64,000 nt of DNA from JAXLSZ01 sp046330315 (GCA_046330315.1 JAXLSZ010000010.1:180387-244386); one strand, 5' to 3'. Numbered from the stretch's first letter, positions 24,870-34,009 are shown. Made by a program: numbers and translations. The notes: generated from the sequence alone by a model not told the origin.

Positions 24870-27427
24870 GCGCGGAACCGATCGGCCAGCCTGCCCACGC
24901 CGACCGCCGCCACGAAGGTCAGCACGATCACGATGGCGCCCCACCCGGCGCTGAACGAGTCCCCCCACACCGCCGCGGCGGTGCGCGGCACCAGGACCGC
25001 CGCGACGAGGATCCCGACCGTCCCCGCGGTGCCGGCCAGCAGCTCGCCGCCCAGGCAGAGAATGACCGCGAAGAGGCCGAACCCGAGGAAGACCCCGGCG
25101 AGGCCCCAGTTCATCGTGAACTCCCCGGCCAGGGTGGTTGTCTGGCCGACCCTCGAGATTGCGAAGTCCCACGGGTTGAGCCGGCTGGAGAAGGTGTCCA
25201 TGGCGCTCTTCGGCTTCGAGGGCCAGATCGCCCGCGGCACCGGGATCCCGGCGAAGGCGCCGGCGGTCAGCCCGGGGTTGGTGCCGAACTGCGGGAGGTA
25301 CTCGCTCCGCACCAGGATGAACCCGTCGAGCCCCGCGGCCTCCGTCCAGCCGAGCGCCGGGCGAAACGCGGTCACCGCCCCGGTGTCCAACTCCGTGCCG
25401 GGGGCGGCCTGCTTCAGGTAGACACTGGTGGTGCCACCGCGGGTCGCCTGCCGGGCCCCGACCGCGAAGGCCAGCAGGCAGATCAGCCCGATCGCCACGG
25501 TGCGCGCTCTCAGCGGCCGCACGAGCAGGTGCACGAGCAGCACGATCGGGACGAGGAACCCGAGGATCAGCGCGGTGCGGGAGCCGCTGATCAGCAGGGG
25601 CAGCAGCGCCACCAGGGCGGTGCCGACCAGGATCAGGCGCTCCCGCCGGCCCGGGGGCCAGCCGACCACCGCGAAGTAGACCAGCCAGGCTGCCGCCGCG
25701 GTCATCAGCAGCGCGAACTTGTAGCCCTGGTCGGCGAAGGCGGTCTGGCGGAGCTTGAGGATCGCGTCCAGGCCCTCGGCCTGGAGGACCGAGGCGGCGG
25801 CGGCCAGGGAGAGGACGGTGAAGAGGGCGAGCGCGACCGCGGCTCCGCGCCTGGACGGAAGGCGCACCGCGGACGCCCTCTCGAGGAGGCGGCCGTGCCA
25901 GCCCGCCGGCAGCGCCCACCCGACCGCACCGAGCACGACCACCGCTCCGCAGAGGATCGAGAGGGCGTCGACGGTCGCCTTCACTCCATCGCGGTCCAGG
26001 GTCATCAGGGCGTTGGGCGGGATCCCGTAGATCCCCGTCTGCGCCACGTACGCGCCCCGGGCGGCGAAGACGAGGAAGACCGCGAGCACGACCGCGAAAG
26101 GGAGCAGGCGCATGCCCCGGCGCCGCCTGGATACCGCGGCCAGCCCGGCCACGATGGTCAGGAGCAGTGCGAGGCAGGAGAGCCAGATCGCGGCCTTGCC
26201 GTCGGACGGGAAGGACTTCTGGATGGTGGATATCGCCGCCGTCCTCGCATCGGCCGGACGCGCCGCGTAGGGGCTGAGCTCCCGCCTCAAGCCGACGCTC
26301 GCGACCATCAGCTCGCGCCCCCCCGGGTCCCAGTAGGCCACCTCGGCGCGCGAGCCGTCGCGCTCGATCGCCACCTCCCCCTCCTGTCCCTGGGTCAGGG
26401 AGAGGTCGCCAAGGCGCGACTCGCCGTCGAGGACCGAGAGCCTGAGGACCCTGAAGCGCGGGTCCACGGAGAGGACGACCGCGCGGCCGCGGGGGGTGCC
26501 CGATATGGACGCGAACCCGCCGACCCCCGCAGTGGCGGCGACTGGAACCGGGAAGCCGCCCTGGGCCGGGCGTGCCACCAGCAGCAGCTGGCCCTGGTGG
26601 CGAGCGAAGGCAACCAGGGGGGCTCCGCGTTCCGTCGTCAGGTCGAAATCGCCGGGACGCCCGCCGATCCGGATCGAGCCGAGCGTCGCGAAGCCGAGGC
26701 CCTGGCGCATCCGGCCGGGGCGGGCCTGGAGGATGCCGACCCCGTAGTCCTGCAAACCGGCCACCACCAGCCGCCTCGCGGCCGAGGCGATCTGCGGATC
26801 TGGAGCCGCCAGCGCGGAGCGGACGATCCTCCACCCTCCCCGTCGTCCCTGCAGGGCGACCCGCAGCCCCGAGCTCGTCTGGTAGACGATCGCTTCCCTG
26901 CCCGCCGGGGTGATCGCCAGCGAGGGCCGGCCGACCCCCCGGGGATCGATCGTGCGGCGGGAGAAGCGGGGCGGACCGGAGGCCGGGGACCGGACCTGGT
27001 CGGCGATCCGGAGTCCGGCGTCGCTGACGTAGGCGACGTGGGCGAGCCCTCCCCCGCCGACCGCCACGCTTCCCGGCCCGCCGGCGGGGTCGATCAGGGC
27101 CGGCGGCGTCCACGCGCCGGGCCTGCTCTCCTGGGCGACCCGGATCCCGGGAGAGGCGACCTCCGTCCAGGCCACCGTCCCGAGACCGTGGCGGTCCAGG
27201 GCGATCGACGGCGAGACCAGGTTGCCGCGGTCCTGAGCGGCGGCGATCAGCTGCCCGCCGACCCCGGCGGCCAGCGCCGCCAGCGCCAGCAGGCCGATCG
27301 ACACCGGGCTCGAGAGCCAGGAGAGCCGGCATCCGTGCGTCCCGGCAGGGTGCGCGCCGCCGCGCCCGCCCGCTGCGCCGGGCGCCTCGGCATTCACCTC
27401 GTTGGTCGAGCTTCCGTCTGCTGTCAT
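24848..27427 (-). CDS. Fusion of an extracytoplasmic beta-propeller-like domain to a Wzy-like polysaccharide polymerase
   Basis: 859 aa. After one membrane segment (about 40-62) come roughly 340 residues of repeated short strands (blades such as SPSIALDRHGLGTVAWTE, GRPSLAITPAGREAIVYQ, DFDLTTERGAPLVAFARH), predicted outside the cell. From residue about 425 there are at least ten hydrophobic segments. A loop with GIPVPRAIWPSKPKSAMD near residue 745 resembles the signature of O-antigen and exopolysaccharide repeat-unit polymerases. The product is thus likely an inner-membrane polymerase with a large N-terminal sensor or substrate-binding head. I know no characterised protein of this layout. AAGGA directly abuts the ATG. 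Confidence 0.65.
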   Translation of the reverse strand: MTADGSSTNEVNAEAPGAAGGRGGAHPAGTHGCRLSWLSSPVSIGLLALAALAAGVGGQLIAAAQDRGNLVSPSIALDRHGLGTVAWTEVASPGIRVAQESRPGAWTPPALIDPAGGPGSVAVGGGGLAHVAYVSDAGLRIADQVRSPASGPPRFSRRTIDPRGVGRPSLAITPAGREAIVYQTSSGLRVALQGRRGGWRIVRSALAAPDPQIASAARRLVVAGLQDYGVGILQARPGRMRQGLGFATLGSIRIGGRPGDFDLTTERGAPLVAFARHQGQLLLVARPAQGGFPVPVAATAGVGGFASISGTPRGRAVVLSVDPRFRVLRLSVLDGESRLGDLSLTQGQEGEVAIERDGSRAEVAYWDPGGRELMVASVGLRRELSPYAARPADARTAAISTIQKSFPSDGKAAIWLSCLALLLTIVAGLAAVSRRRRGMRLLPFAVVLAVFLVFAARGAYVAQTGIYGIPPNALMTLDRDGVKATVDALSILCGAVVVLGAVGWALPAGWHGRLLERASAVRLPSRRGAAVALALFTVLSLAAAASVLQAEGLDAILKLRQTAFADQGYKFALLMTAAAAWLVYFAVVGWPPGRRERLILVGTALVALLPLLISGSRTALILGFLVPIVLLVHLLVRPLRARTVAIGLICLLAFAVGARQATRGGTTSVYLKQAAPGTELDTGAVTAFRPALGWTEAAGLDGFILVRSEYLPQFGTNPGLTAGAFAGIPVPRAIWPSKPKSAMDTFSSRLNPWDFAISRVGQTTTLAGEFTMNWGLAGVFLGFGLFAVILCLGGELLAGTAGTVGILVAAVLVPRTAAAVWGDSFSAGWGAIVIVLTFVAAVGVGRLADRFRAQRSSVA

Positions 27428-27651
27428 TCCTTGGCGACCGCAACGCGCGGCGGGAGCCGAGTGTGCGACCCCGCAATCTGTTCCCTGCTGGACGACGGAG
27501 TCGAGGTGCGCGGAGCCCGATACTACTGCTCCCCGGCGCCCGTCCTGCGGCCCGGGCGCAGTGTTGCATCCGCTAATCTGGCCCCGCAGGTCGCCTGCCA
27601 GGCCCGTCGGCCGAGAGCGGGTCCGGCCTCCACGGCAGGGACACCCGTGAG

Positions 27652-28536
27652 ATGACCGACCTCTGGCCGAACCTCTTCATCGTCGGCGCCGCGAAGGCCG
27701 GCACCACCTCCCTGCACGCCTACCTCGGCGACCACCCCGACATCTTCATGTCGGCGGTCAAGGAGCCCCACTACTTCTCGAGGCTCCAGCCCAGCGAGCG
27801 CCGCCGGGCCTTCCTGCCCACGGTTGACGACGAGAAGGACTACCTGGCGCTCTTCAGGGCAGGCGGGGACAAGCCAGTCCGCGGCGAGTCGAGCACCTCC
27901 TACCTGACCGTCCCGGAGGCGGCGGGGCGGATCCGCCGGGCCTGCCCGGATTCGAAGGCCGTGATCGCGCTACGGGATCCCGTCGAGCGGGCTTACTCGC
28001 ATTTCCTCGCCGACACCCGGGACGGAATCGAGGATCGGGGCTTCCGCGAGGCGCTTGAGGACGAGCTGTCGGGGCGTGAAGAGGGCGGCTGGGGAGCTGC
28101 CCATCTCTACGTGCGGACCGGCCTCTACGCCGAGCCCGTCCGCCGCTACCAGGAGACCTTCGGGGAGGACCTGATGGTCGTCTTCTTCGAGAGGCTCAAG
28201 GAGGACCCGATCGCGGTCGTCGAGGACGTCCTGGCCTTCCTGAACGTCTCGACGAGCCACGCCCGCTCGCTCTCGCCCGAGGCGCACAACCCTCACAGGG
28301 TCCCGAGGTCGCGCCTCGCCCGGCGGGTCTTCACCAGCGGCGTCGTCCGGCGGCTTTCCCGCCGGATCCTGCCCCGCGACCTGCGGGCGAGGGCGAAGGA
28401 CTCGCTGACCAGGACCTCGCCCAAGCCGGGCCTCTCCGACTCGGACCGCGAGTTCCTGCTCGAGGTCTTTCGCGAGGACGTCGGCCGGCTTCCCGCGCTG
28501 CTGGGCTCGGTGCCGCCCTGGCCCGCGTTCGCCTGA
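27652..28536 (+). CDS. PAPS-dependent sulfotransferase
   Basis: 294 aa. The 5'-phosphosulfate loop is FIVGAAKAGTTSLHAYL at the N-terminus, followed by KEPHYFS, and the 3'-phosphate site is IALRDPVERAYSHFL. A late EDLMVVFFERLKEDP block is also conserved in the family. It transfers sulfate from PAPS to a hydroxyl, probably of a glycan or lipid given the neighbours. Similar in size to heparan/Stf0-type bacterial enzymes. It is divergent from the polymerase-like gene, with 224 bp between that contain no further gene, and convergent with the flippase. Confidence 0.88.
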   Translation: MTDLWPNLFIVGAAKAGTTSLHAYLGDHPDIFMSAVKEPHYFSRLQPSERRRAFLPTVDDEKDYLALFRAGGDKPVRGESSTSYLTVPEAAGRIRRACPDSKAVIALRDPVERAYSHFLADTRDGIEDRGFREALEDELSGREEGGWGAAHLYVRTGLYAEPVRRYQETFGEDLMVVFFERLKEDPIAVVEDVLAFLNVSTSHARSLSPEAHNPHRVPRSRLARRVFTSGVVRRLSRRILPRDLRARAKDSLTRTSPKPGLSDSDREFLLEVFREDVGRLPALLGSVPPWPAFA

Positions 28537-28561
28537 GCCCCGGGCGGTGCCTCCCGACCGC

Positions 28562-29902
28562 CTACCGGTGGACCGCCACGAACCGCGTCGCCTGGGCGAC
28601 CGAGTTGCGCGCCACGCCGCTCCCGGCCACCAGGAGGCCGATCGCCGCGATGCCACCGAGGGCGGCGGTGATCATCCCGAGGCCCACGCAGGCGGCACCG
28701 GCGAGAAGCCCTGCCGCGAGCCAGACCGCGTTGTCGCGCCTGCCGAGGAAGAGCGCCTGGACCACGCTGCCGAGCACGGCGGAGCCGAGCCAGGCGACGG
28801 TCAGCAGCCTCGGGTCGGCGTCGCCGCCCAGCGCGAAGGAGGCGGCGATCAGCGTCGAGACGAAGACCAGCGGCCCGAAGATCAGGCGAAGCGACGGCCC
28901 TTCGGCGACCATCAGCCCGTTGGCGCTCGCCAGCCCCAGGGCAACCGGCATCACGCTGATCGCCAGCGGGGCGGCCACCGCCCAGCTCGTCCAGCCGGAC
29001 AGCGAGAGGGCCGCCGCCAGCACCAGGCCGCCGCACATCATCATCATCGTGATCCCGGCCTGGGTCTCGACGAAGGCGTGCTCCAGCCCATCGCTCAATC
29101 GCTCCGCCGTCAGTCTCGGCTGCATCAGGGAGAGCAGCTGCATCGGCAGCATCAGCGCCGCCTGGAGGAAGGTGAAGAGGAGCGCGACTCGGTCGGCGGC
29201 GTTCCCCGCCAGGTCGGTGTCGATCATGCTCAGGAAGACGACCGAGGCGAAGCCGAACGCGAGGTTGGCGAGGAACACGGTGGCCTCCGGGCGCCCCATC
29301 GAGGACTGCCCGCTCGAGGAACCCGTCAGCCCGCCCCGCCCGGCGAGCATCAGCGGGGCGACGACCATCCCGATCGAGGCGGCGAGCAGGGCCTCGCTCG
29401 GGGTGGAGACCAGCCCCACCAGGGCCAGGAAGAGGAGGGACCCGTAGGCGTTCCAGCGGGCGAAGCTGAGCGCCCTGCCGTAGGCCTGCGCCTGCCCGAG
29501 GCCGACCACCGCCAGGGTCGCCGAGCCACCGTAGATCGCCACCATGACCACCAGGAAGCCGCTCGGGTCCTCCAGCAGGGCGGCGGCGATCGCGCCGGCG
29601 GCGGCGGCTCCGACGGCGGGCGCCAGGATCATCCGCTTGAGGATCGCCCTCCACTCGGCCTCGGCACCCAACCGGTAGCCGGCGACGTTGATCGGGTATG
29701 CGACCTGGTAGCTCACGAACAGGGCGATCTGGTAGGCGAGGGCGAAGGTCGCGTAGCCGCCCGACGGGAGCACGGCGGCGGCGACCAGGAGCCCGCAGAA
29801 GACGGCGCCGCGGCCGAGGAGCGTCATGCCCAGGTACTGGAGTCCCGCCTGCTGGTGCCGCGCGAGCCCCCACCGACTCCGCATCCGCGCAAGCCTGCCC
29901 AT
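28562..29902 (-). CDS. Wzx/MATE-like polysaccharide flippase
   Basis: 446 aa from the ATG at 29902; the upstream open frame is not hydrophobic. Twelve or so membrane segments run through the whole protein. The first (QQAGLQYLGMTLLGRGAVFCGLLVAAAVLP) and the general layout fit the polysaccharide biosynthesis flippases of the MOP superfamily that move lipid-linked repeat units outward. TATAAC lies 7 nt before the ATG and decides the start. Cluster context supports surface glycan export. Confidence 0.78.
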   Translation of the reverse strand: MGRLARMRSRWGLARHQQAGLQYLGMTLLGRGAVFCGLLVAAAVLPSGGYATFALAYQIALFVSYQVAYPINVAGYRLGAEAEWRAILKRMILAPAVGAAAAGAIAAALLEDPSGFLVVMVAIYGGSATLAVVGLGQAQAYGRALSFARWNAYGSLLFLALVGLVSTPSEALLAASIGMVVAPLMLAGRGGLTGSSSGQSSMGRPEATVFLANLAFGFASVVFLSMIDTDLAGNAADRVALLFTFLQAALMLPMQLLSLMQPRLTAERLSDGLEHAFVETQAGITMMMMCGGLVLAAALSLSGWTSWAVAAPLAISVMPVALGLASANGLMVAEGPSLRLIFGPLVFVSTLIAASFALGGDADPRLLTVAWLGSAVLGSVVQALFLGRRDNAVWLAAGLLAGAACVGLGMITAALGGIAAIGLLVAGSGVARNSVAQATRFVAVHR

Positions 29903-29909
29903 CGCCCCA

Positions 29910-29915
29910 GTTATA
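29910..29915 (-). promoter_or_regulatory. -10 element for a leaderless transcript (flippase)
   Basis: TATAAC on the minus strand, 7 nt before the ATG at 29902, in the 49-bp gap after the S1C protease gene. Confidence 0.55.
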
Positions 29916-29951
29916 CAGGCGGACCGGACCGTGCGAACGGCTGCGTCGCGC

Positions 29952-31091
29952 TCAGTCGGACGGCACCCGGAACTTCGTGTGCCAGAGGATGTTCTCGCCG
30001 AACTTGCTGGCGAGCGTGCCGAACCGGGCGTAGTAGTAGTGCCCCTCAACCCTGAGGGCGCTGCCCGGCGCGGCCGACTGCACGATGTCGCATACGTCGC
30101 CGACCGTCTGCACGGGCGTTCCGTTGATCGACTGGATCAGGTCGCCGAAGTGGATCGCCGCCTTGTTCACGGGCGAGCCCGGGGTGACGTTGAGCACGAA
30201 CATGTTCTTCTCATACCCCTCCGTGGCCAGGTAGCGCGTCGCCTCGCCCTGGGTGATCTGGTCGCTGTAGAAGCTGACCGGCACCAGCAGCACCGGCGCG
30301 AGCTGCCAGCCGACGTCGGCGCGGCTCTTCCCCGCCTCGAGGTCCGGCAGGAGCGGCTTGACGTGGTTGATCGAGATCGCATAGCTCTGGTTCTGGACCT
30401 CGCCCCGCAGCCCCGAGTAGACCAGGGTGTTGATGCCCACCAGCTCCCCGAACTTGTTGACCAGCGGTCCGCCCGAGTTGCCGGGATTGATCGTCGCCTG
30501 GTGCTGGATCAGCGAGGGGTAGTTGGGGAGCGTGGGGGAGATCTGGGTCGAGATGTCCACGGCCGAGACCGAGCCGGTGGTCGATACGACGGTCTCCTCC
30601 TCCGGGTTCTGGACGCTTTCGGGGTAGCCGAGGGCGGTGACCTGAGCGCCAGGCCGCAGGGCGTCGCTGTTGCCCAGCGCCATCTGCCTGACCCCGCTGG
30701 GAACCTCGGTCAGCTCGACCACGGCGAGATCGTCGCAGGGCGCGCTGGCGACGATGCGGGCCGGCACGTCGGTCTTGTCCAGGACGGTGGCGGTGAGTCC
30801 GGTGACTCCGGCGATCACGTGCTCGTTGGTCAGCACGAGTCCCTTCTTGGCGTCGATCACCACTCCTGAGCCGCCCACGGTCTCCACCCCGCCGCCCCGG
30901 CTGGTCTCGCCCTGGAGGCGGACCACGCTCGGCTTCGCCTTGGCGACGATCTGCTCGGGGCCGAGCGCCTGCTTCTCGCTCCCGCCGCCGCCGCAGCCGC
31001 CGAGGCCCCCGGCGAGGACCACGGCGCCGGTGAGCAGCAGAAGGGCGCGACGCGCCCGCTGCGCCTCCCAGGTTCGGCCTCGACCGCCCAT
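29952..31091 (-). CDS. S1C trypsin-like serine protease with PDZ domain, lipoprotein
   Basis: 379 aa. Signal peptide with lipobox LGGCG, so it is anchored on the outer face. The catalytic triad is visible: His in TNEHVIAG, Asp in CDDLAVVEL, Ser in NPGNSGGPLV. A PDZ domain follows (about 285-360) with the carboxylate loop in NMFVLNVTPGSP-type sequence and IQSINGTPVQTVGD. It should degrade or chaperone misfolded envelope proteins. TAAGGT lies 10 nt before the ATG. It is one of two HtrA-like proteases in the window; this one is not linked to a two-component system. Confidence 0.9.
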   Translation of the reverse strand: MGGRGRTWEAQRARRALLLLTGAVVLAGGLGGCGGGGSEKQALGPEQIVAKAKPSVVRLQGETSRGGGVETVGGSGVVIDAKKGLVLTNEHVIAGVTGLTATVLDKTDVPARIVASAPCDDLAVVELTEVPSGVRQMALGNSDALRPGAQVTALGYPESVQNPEEETVVSTTGSVSAVDISTQISPTLPNYPSLIQHQATINPGNSGGPLVNKFGELVGINTLVYSGLRGEVQNQSYAISINHVKPLLPDLEAGKSRADVGWQLAPVLLVPVSFYSDQITQGEATRYLATEGYEKNMFVLNVTPGSPVNKAAIHFGDLIQSINGTPVQTVGDVCDIVQSAAPGSALRVEGHYYYARFGTLASKFGENILWHTKFRVPSD

Positions 31092-31174
31092 CGCGAGCAG
31101 TACCTTACCTTCCGGCGCCGAGGCCTGGCCCGGATCGGGTCGGGCGAGCCCTGGTACGGTTCGAAGAGGGAGAG

Positions 31175-31258
31175 ATGGGTCGCCGCGATCACAGCCGTGC
31201 GGGCTGAGTTGGGCTGGTCCTGCTCGCCGTCTGCCTGCTCGGGGCGGGCTTCGCGACG
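31175..31258 (+). other. Interrupted signal peptide reading frame upstream of the PD40 gene
   Basis: ATG at 31175, preceded by GAAGAGGGAGAG, reads MGRRDHSRAG, then a TGA at 31205-31207. The same frame continues as VGLVLLAVCLLGAGFATVALA and runs without a break into the propeller protein. Charged n-region, hydrophobic core and AxA-like site together make one secretion signal split by a single stop codon. Confidence 0.7.
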
Positions 31259-32566
31259 GTGGCCCTGGCCGCGAGCGGAGACCTGCGCCTGGTCAGCCGC
31301 CAGTCGGACGTCGGCGGCGGTGCCGGCGCCGATGTCTGGTCCTGCGAGGCCTCGCTCTCGGACGACGGCCGGTTTGTCGCATTCCGCAGCGAGGCGACCA
31401 ACCTCGGACTGCACGGGAGCGGCGACTTCGAGACCACCATCTACGTCTACGACTTCCGGCGCCACCGGGTGGAGACGGTCTCACGGCAGTCGAACCTCGG
31501 GCTGGGCGCGGCCGGGGACTCCCGCGAGTCGCAGATCTCCGGCAATGGGCGGTTCGTCGTCTTTCGCACCAACGCCGAGAACCTGGGCGGGCCGATCGTC
31601 GCCGAGGAGAGCATCTACGTCTACGACCGCAGGACCGACCGGGTCGAGCTCGTCTCCCGGCGCTCGGCGAAGGCCGGCGGCGCCGGCGCCAACCAGGACG
31701 CGGAGCGGCCCTCGATCTCGCGGGACGGGCGCTACGTCAGCTTTCCGACCCGGGCGACCAACCTGGGCGGCCCGATCGCCGGGAACGGCGCCACCAATGT
31801 CTACGTCCGTGACCGCAGGGAGAAGCGCACCTTCCTGGTCTCGCGCCGCTCGAGTGGCGGCCGGGGCGGGGACGGCAACTCATTCGAGCCCTCGATCGCG
31901 CCCGACGCGCCGGTCGTCGTCTTCGAGAGCCAGGCCCGCAACCTCGGCGGGCCGATCAAGGACACCGCCAGCGCCAGCGTCTACGCCCACAACTGGGAGA
32001 CGCACCGGACCAGCCTGATCTCCCGCCGCTCCGGGGAGGGGGCGGGCGTCAACGCTGCCGCCGACCTGCCGGACGTCTCGGCCAGCGGGCGCTTCGTCGT
32101 CTTCGAGACGACGGCGACCAACCTGGGCGGCCCACGGCAGCGGATTCCCAACCTGATCAACCTCTACCTCCGCGACCGCCGGACCGGGAGCACCGTGCTC
32201 GTCTCGCGCCAGTCGAGGGGGTCGGGGGGAGAGGGAGCAAATGCCTCGGCCACCCAGGCGTCCCTGTCGAGCTCGGGCCGCTTCGTCGCCTTCCGGACCG
32301 CCGCCACCAACCTGGGCGGCCCGATCGCCTCGTCGTTCAACTCCTACGTCTACGACCGGGAGCGCCGGCGGGTGACGCTCGTCTCCCGGGCGGGCGGCCC
32401 GGGACCGGGGGCGAACGATTACGCGGGAGAGCCTTCGATCGCCGGCGGAGGCGGCTTCGTCGGCTTCGAAACCCCGGCCGACAACATCGACCCCCCCGGC
32501 GAGCCCGCCTTCCACGGCAACATCCCGGCCAACACCAACGTCTACCGCTACCAGCTGCTCCCCTGA
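31259..32566 (+). CDS. PD40/TolB-like beta-propeller protein (signal peptide interrupted upstream)
   Basis: 435 aa if started at GTG 31259. It is built of about seven repeats of roughly 60 residues with the pattern LVSRxS-GxGAN-(P)SIS-DGRFVxFxTxATNLGGPI-xxxxVYVxDRRxxR. This is the PD40/WD40-like fold of TolB-type propellers. Such proteins are normally exported. The natural start is probably ATG 31175, but an in-frame TGA lies between the n-region and the hydrophobic core. Hence the gene is either a recent pseudogene, a sequencing error, or is started at a weak internal codon. Role unknown; propellers of this type bind partners or ligands. Confidence 0.68.
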   Translation: MALAASGDLRLVSRQSDVGGGAGADVWSCEASLSDDGRFVAFRSEATNLGLHGSGDFETTIYVYDFRRHRVETVSRQSNLGLGAAGDSRESQISGNGRFVVFRTNAENLGGPIVAEESIYVYDRRTDRVELVSRRSAKAGGAGANQDAERPSISRDGRYVSFPTRATNLGGPIAGNGATNVYVRDRREKRTFLVSRRSSGGRGGDGNSFEPSIAPDAPVVVFESQARNLGGPIKDTASASVYAHNWETHRTSLISRRSGEGAGVNAAADLPDVSASGRFVVFETTATNLGGPRQRIPNLINLYLRDRRTGSTVLVSRQSRGSGGEGANASATQASLSSSGRFVAFRTAATNLGGPIASSFNSYVYDRERRRVTLVSRAGGPGPGANDYAGEPSIAGGGGFVGFETPADNIDPPGEPAFHGNIPANTNVYRYQLLP

Positions 32567-32573
32567 ATCCGCG

Positions 32574-32760
32574 GTGTCCGGGAAACCGGCCAAGCCACGC
32601 CTCCTCGCAGGCGGCAACCCTCAGATTCCGAAGGCCGAAGGCGACGCGCCGGTGCAGGCCTACATCGCGGCCATGCCGGGCTGGAAGCGCGAGGTCGGGC
32701 GCCGCCTGGACGCGCTGATCGCGGGCACCGTCCCGGAGGTGCGCAAGGCGGTGCCAGGTC
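32574..32760 (+). pseudogene. 5' fragment of a DUF1801 protein
   Basis: From GTG 32574 the frame reads MSGKPAKPRLLAGGNPQIPK and continues through AEGDAPVQAYIAAMPGWKRE to VPEVRKAV. This is the start of DUF1801 (YdhG-like) proteins, which should continue with a KWNSPFYG-type core of about 90 residues. Here similarity stops abruptly near 32755 and the rest of the frame is low-complexity Arg/Pro. The gene is truncated. The break marks the left side of the region rich in broken genes. Confidence 0.65.
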
Positions 32761-32913
32761 ACGGTTCTCCGCAGCGCGTTCTTCGCCCATCACACCGCCC
32801 CGACAGCCCCTTCCCGTTTCCGGCACCGACGCTGCGCCCATCTATCCGCAGATCGCGACCCCCGGGCGCCGCGCGGGTCTGCCCGGCGCGCGCCCCATCG
32901 GAACCGTGCCCGT

Positions 32914-33837
32914 TCAGCGGCAGTAGGCGATCGCCGTCAGGTGGCTGACGTCGCGGATCGCCGGGCCCACGAGAGTGTGCGCCCCGTACACCTTGATCTT
33001 GTCGTCGCCGGCCAGGTAGAAGTCGAAGATGAAGGCGTTGATGCCGGTCAGCTCGTTGGCCTGCCCGCGGAAGCCGCCGAACACGACCTGCTTGCCCCGC
33101 GGGCACCTGGCGGTGGCGGTGGCATCGTGATTCTCGTGAACCAAGACGTTGGCATCTTTCTCAGTTGGCGGGCTGCCCACCCCGCAGAGCGCGATCGCGG
33201 TGACGCCTTGCTGCCCGCCGGTGAGGTTGGTGACCCCGACCTGCCATTTGCGGCTGGTGGTCCGCTCGAGATCCATGATCGCCAGTGCGCCCTGCGCCAG
33301 GGGGTTGGCCGCCTGGGCGCTCCAACCGCCGCCGATCACGGTCCTGCCTTTGGGGCAGGTGGCGCTGACCTTTCGCACCTCGCCGCCGTTCTTGACGCTG
33401 GGCAGGACGATGCCCTTGTTGCGCACGACCTTCGGCGCCTTGCCGGCCCGGCAATAGGCGATCGAGGTAACGCGACCTCCCTTGTCGTGGAAGTTCGGGT
33501 TGGCGGCCCCCTCGACCGACCACTTGTCGGTTCGGTTCCCCAGAGGCCCCATCGCCCCGGGCCAGGCGACCGGGCCGCCGTAGAGCGGGTCCCCATCGGT
33601 GTCGGTCCGGAAACCACCGAAGTTGACGTGCTTGCCGCCCCCACAGCTCGCTGTCGCGTCGGCGGCCGTCCCGTAGGCGATCGTCACCGTGTTCGCCTCC
33701 TTGGAGAAGGCGCCGAACGCAGCCCCCAGGCCGATCGTCCCGAGCGCGATGACGAACACCCCGGCCGCACAAAGCGCCCTCCGCAGTCCGCTCCGCCTCC
33801 ACGGTCGGCTCTGCCCCTGCGCGGTCCTGTCGATCAA
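32914..33837 (-). CDS. Secreted protein with three Cys-bounded repeats
   Basis: 307 aa from TTG at 33837, preceded by GGAGGGG. The N-terminal signal segment spans about residues 18-43. Three repeats follow, each opening with C-x2-G-K/R-x-V-x2-GG(F/W) and closing with T/S-x-I-A-x-C: cysteine pairs 65/129, 161/218 and 245/306, likely disulfides. I do not recognise a named domain, though the pattern resembles repeats found in other actinobacterial secreted proteins. A consensus promoter lies just upstream. Function unknown; extracytoplasmic. Confidence 0.7.
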   Translation of the reverse strand: MIDRTAQGQSRPWRRSGLRRALCAAGVFVIALGTIGLGAAFGAFSKEANTVTIAYGTAADATASCGGGKHVNFGGFRTDTDGDPLYGGPVAWPGAMGPLGNRTDKWSVEGAANPNFHDKGGRVTSIAYCRAGKAPKVVRNKGIVLPSVKNGGEVRKVSATCPKGRTVIGGGWSAQAANPLAQGALAIMDLERTTSRKWQVGVTNLTGGQQGVTAIALCGVGSPPTEKDANVLVHENHDATATARCPRGKQVVFGGFRGQANELTGINAFIFDFYLAGDDKIKVYGAHTLVGPAIRDVSHLTAIAYCR

Positions 33838-33872
33838 CCCGACCCCTCCGACTTGCCGAAACCCTGAGCGCC

Positions 33873-33901
33873 AGTATCACCGCTTTGGCGGTGAGAGTCA
33901 A
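33873..33901 (-). promoter_or_regulatory. Consensus sigma-70-type promoter with internal palindrome
   Basis: Minus strand: TTGACT (33896-33901), 17-nt spacer, GATACT (33873-33878). The spacer contains the inverted repeat ACCGCCAAAGCGGT, a possible operator. It is placed 36 nt upstream of the TTG start of the three-repeat secreted protein. Confidence 0.7.
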
Positions 33902-34009
33902 CCTCCGGAGACAGGAGTAGTTCCCCGGCATCCGCGAATTGCCCGGCTGGGCGAGACCTGACTCGGCCCCTGCGAGGCGAGTGACCTCAGAGTCCGGCCT
34001 TACGCGCGC

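Noticed and set aside
23631..27655. Open frames of about 1300 codons on both strands over the glycosyltransferase and polymerase genes
   Set aside because: High-GC shadow frames; the real proteins have membrane segments and family motifs.
31175..31258. Selenocysteine at the in-frame TGA
   Set aside because: No SECIS-like hairpin follows, and the position is within a signal peptide.
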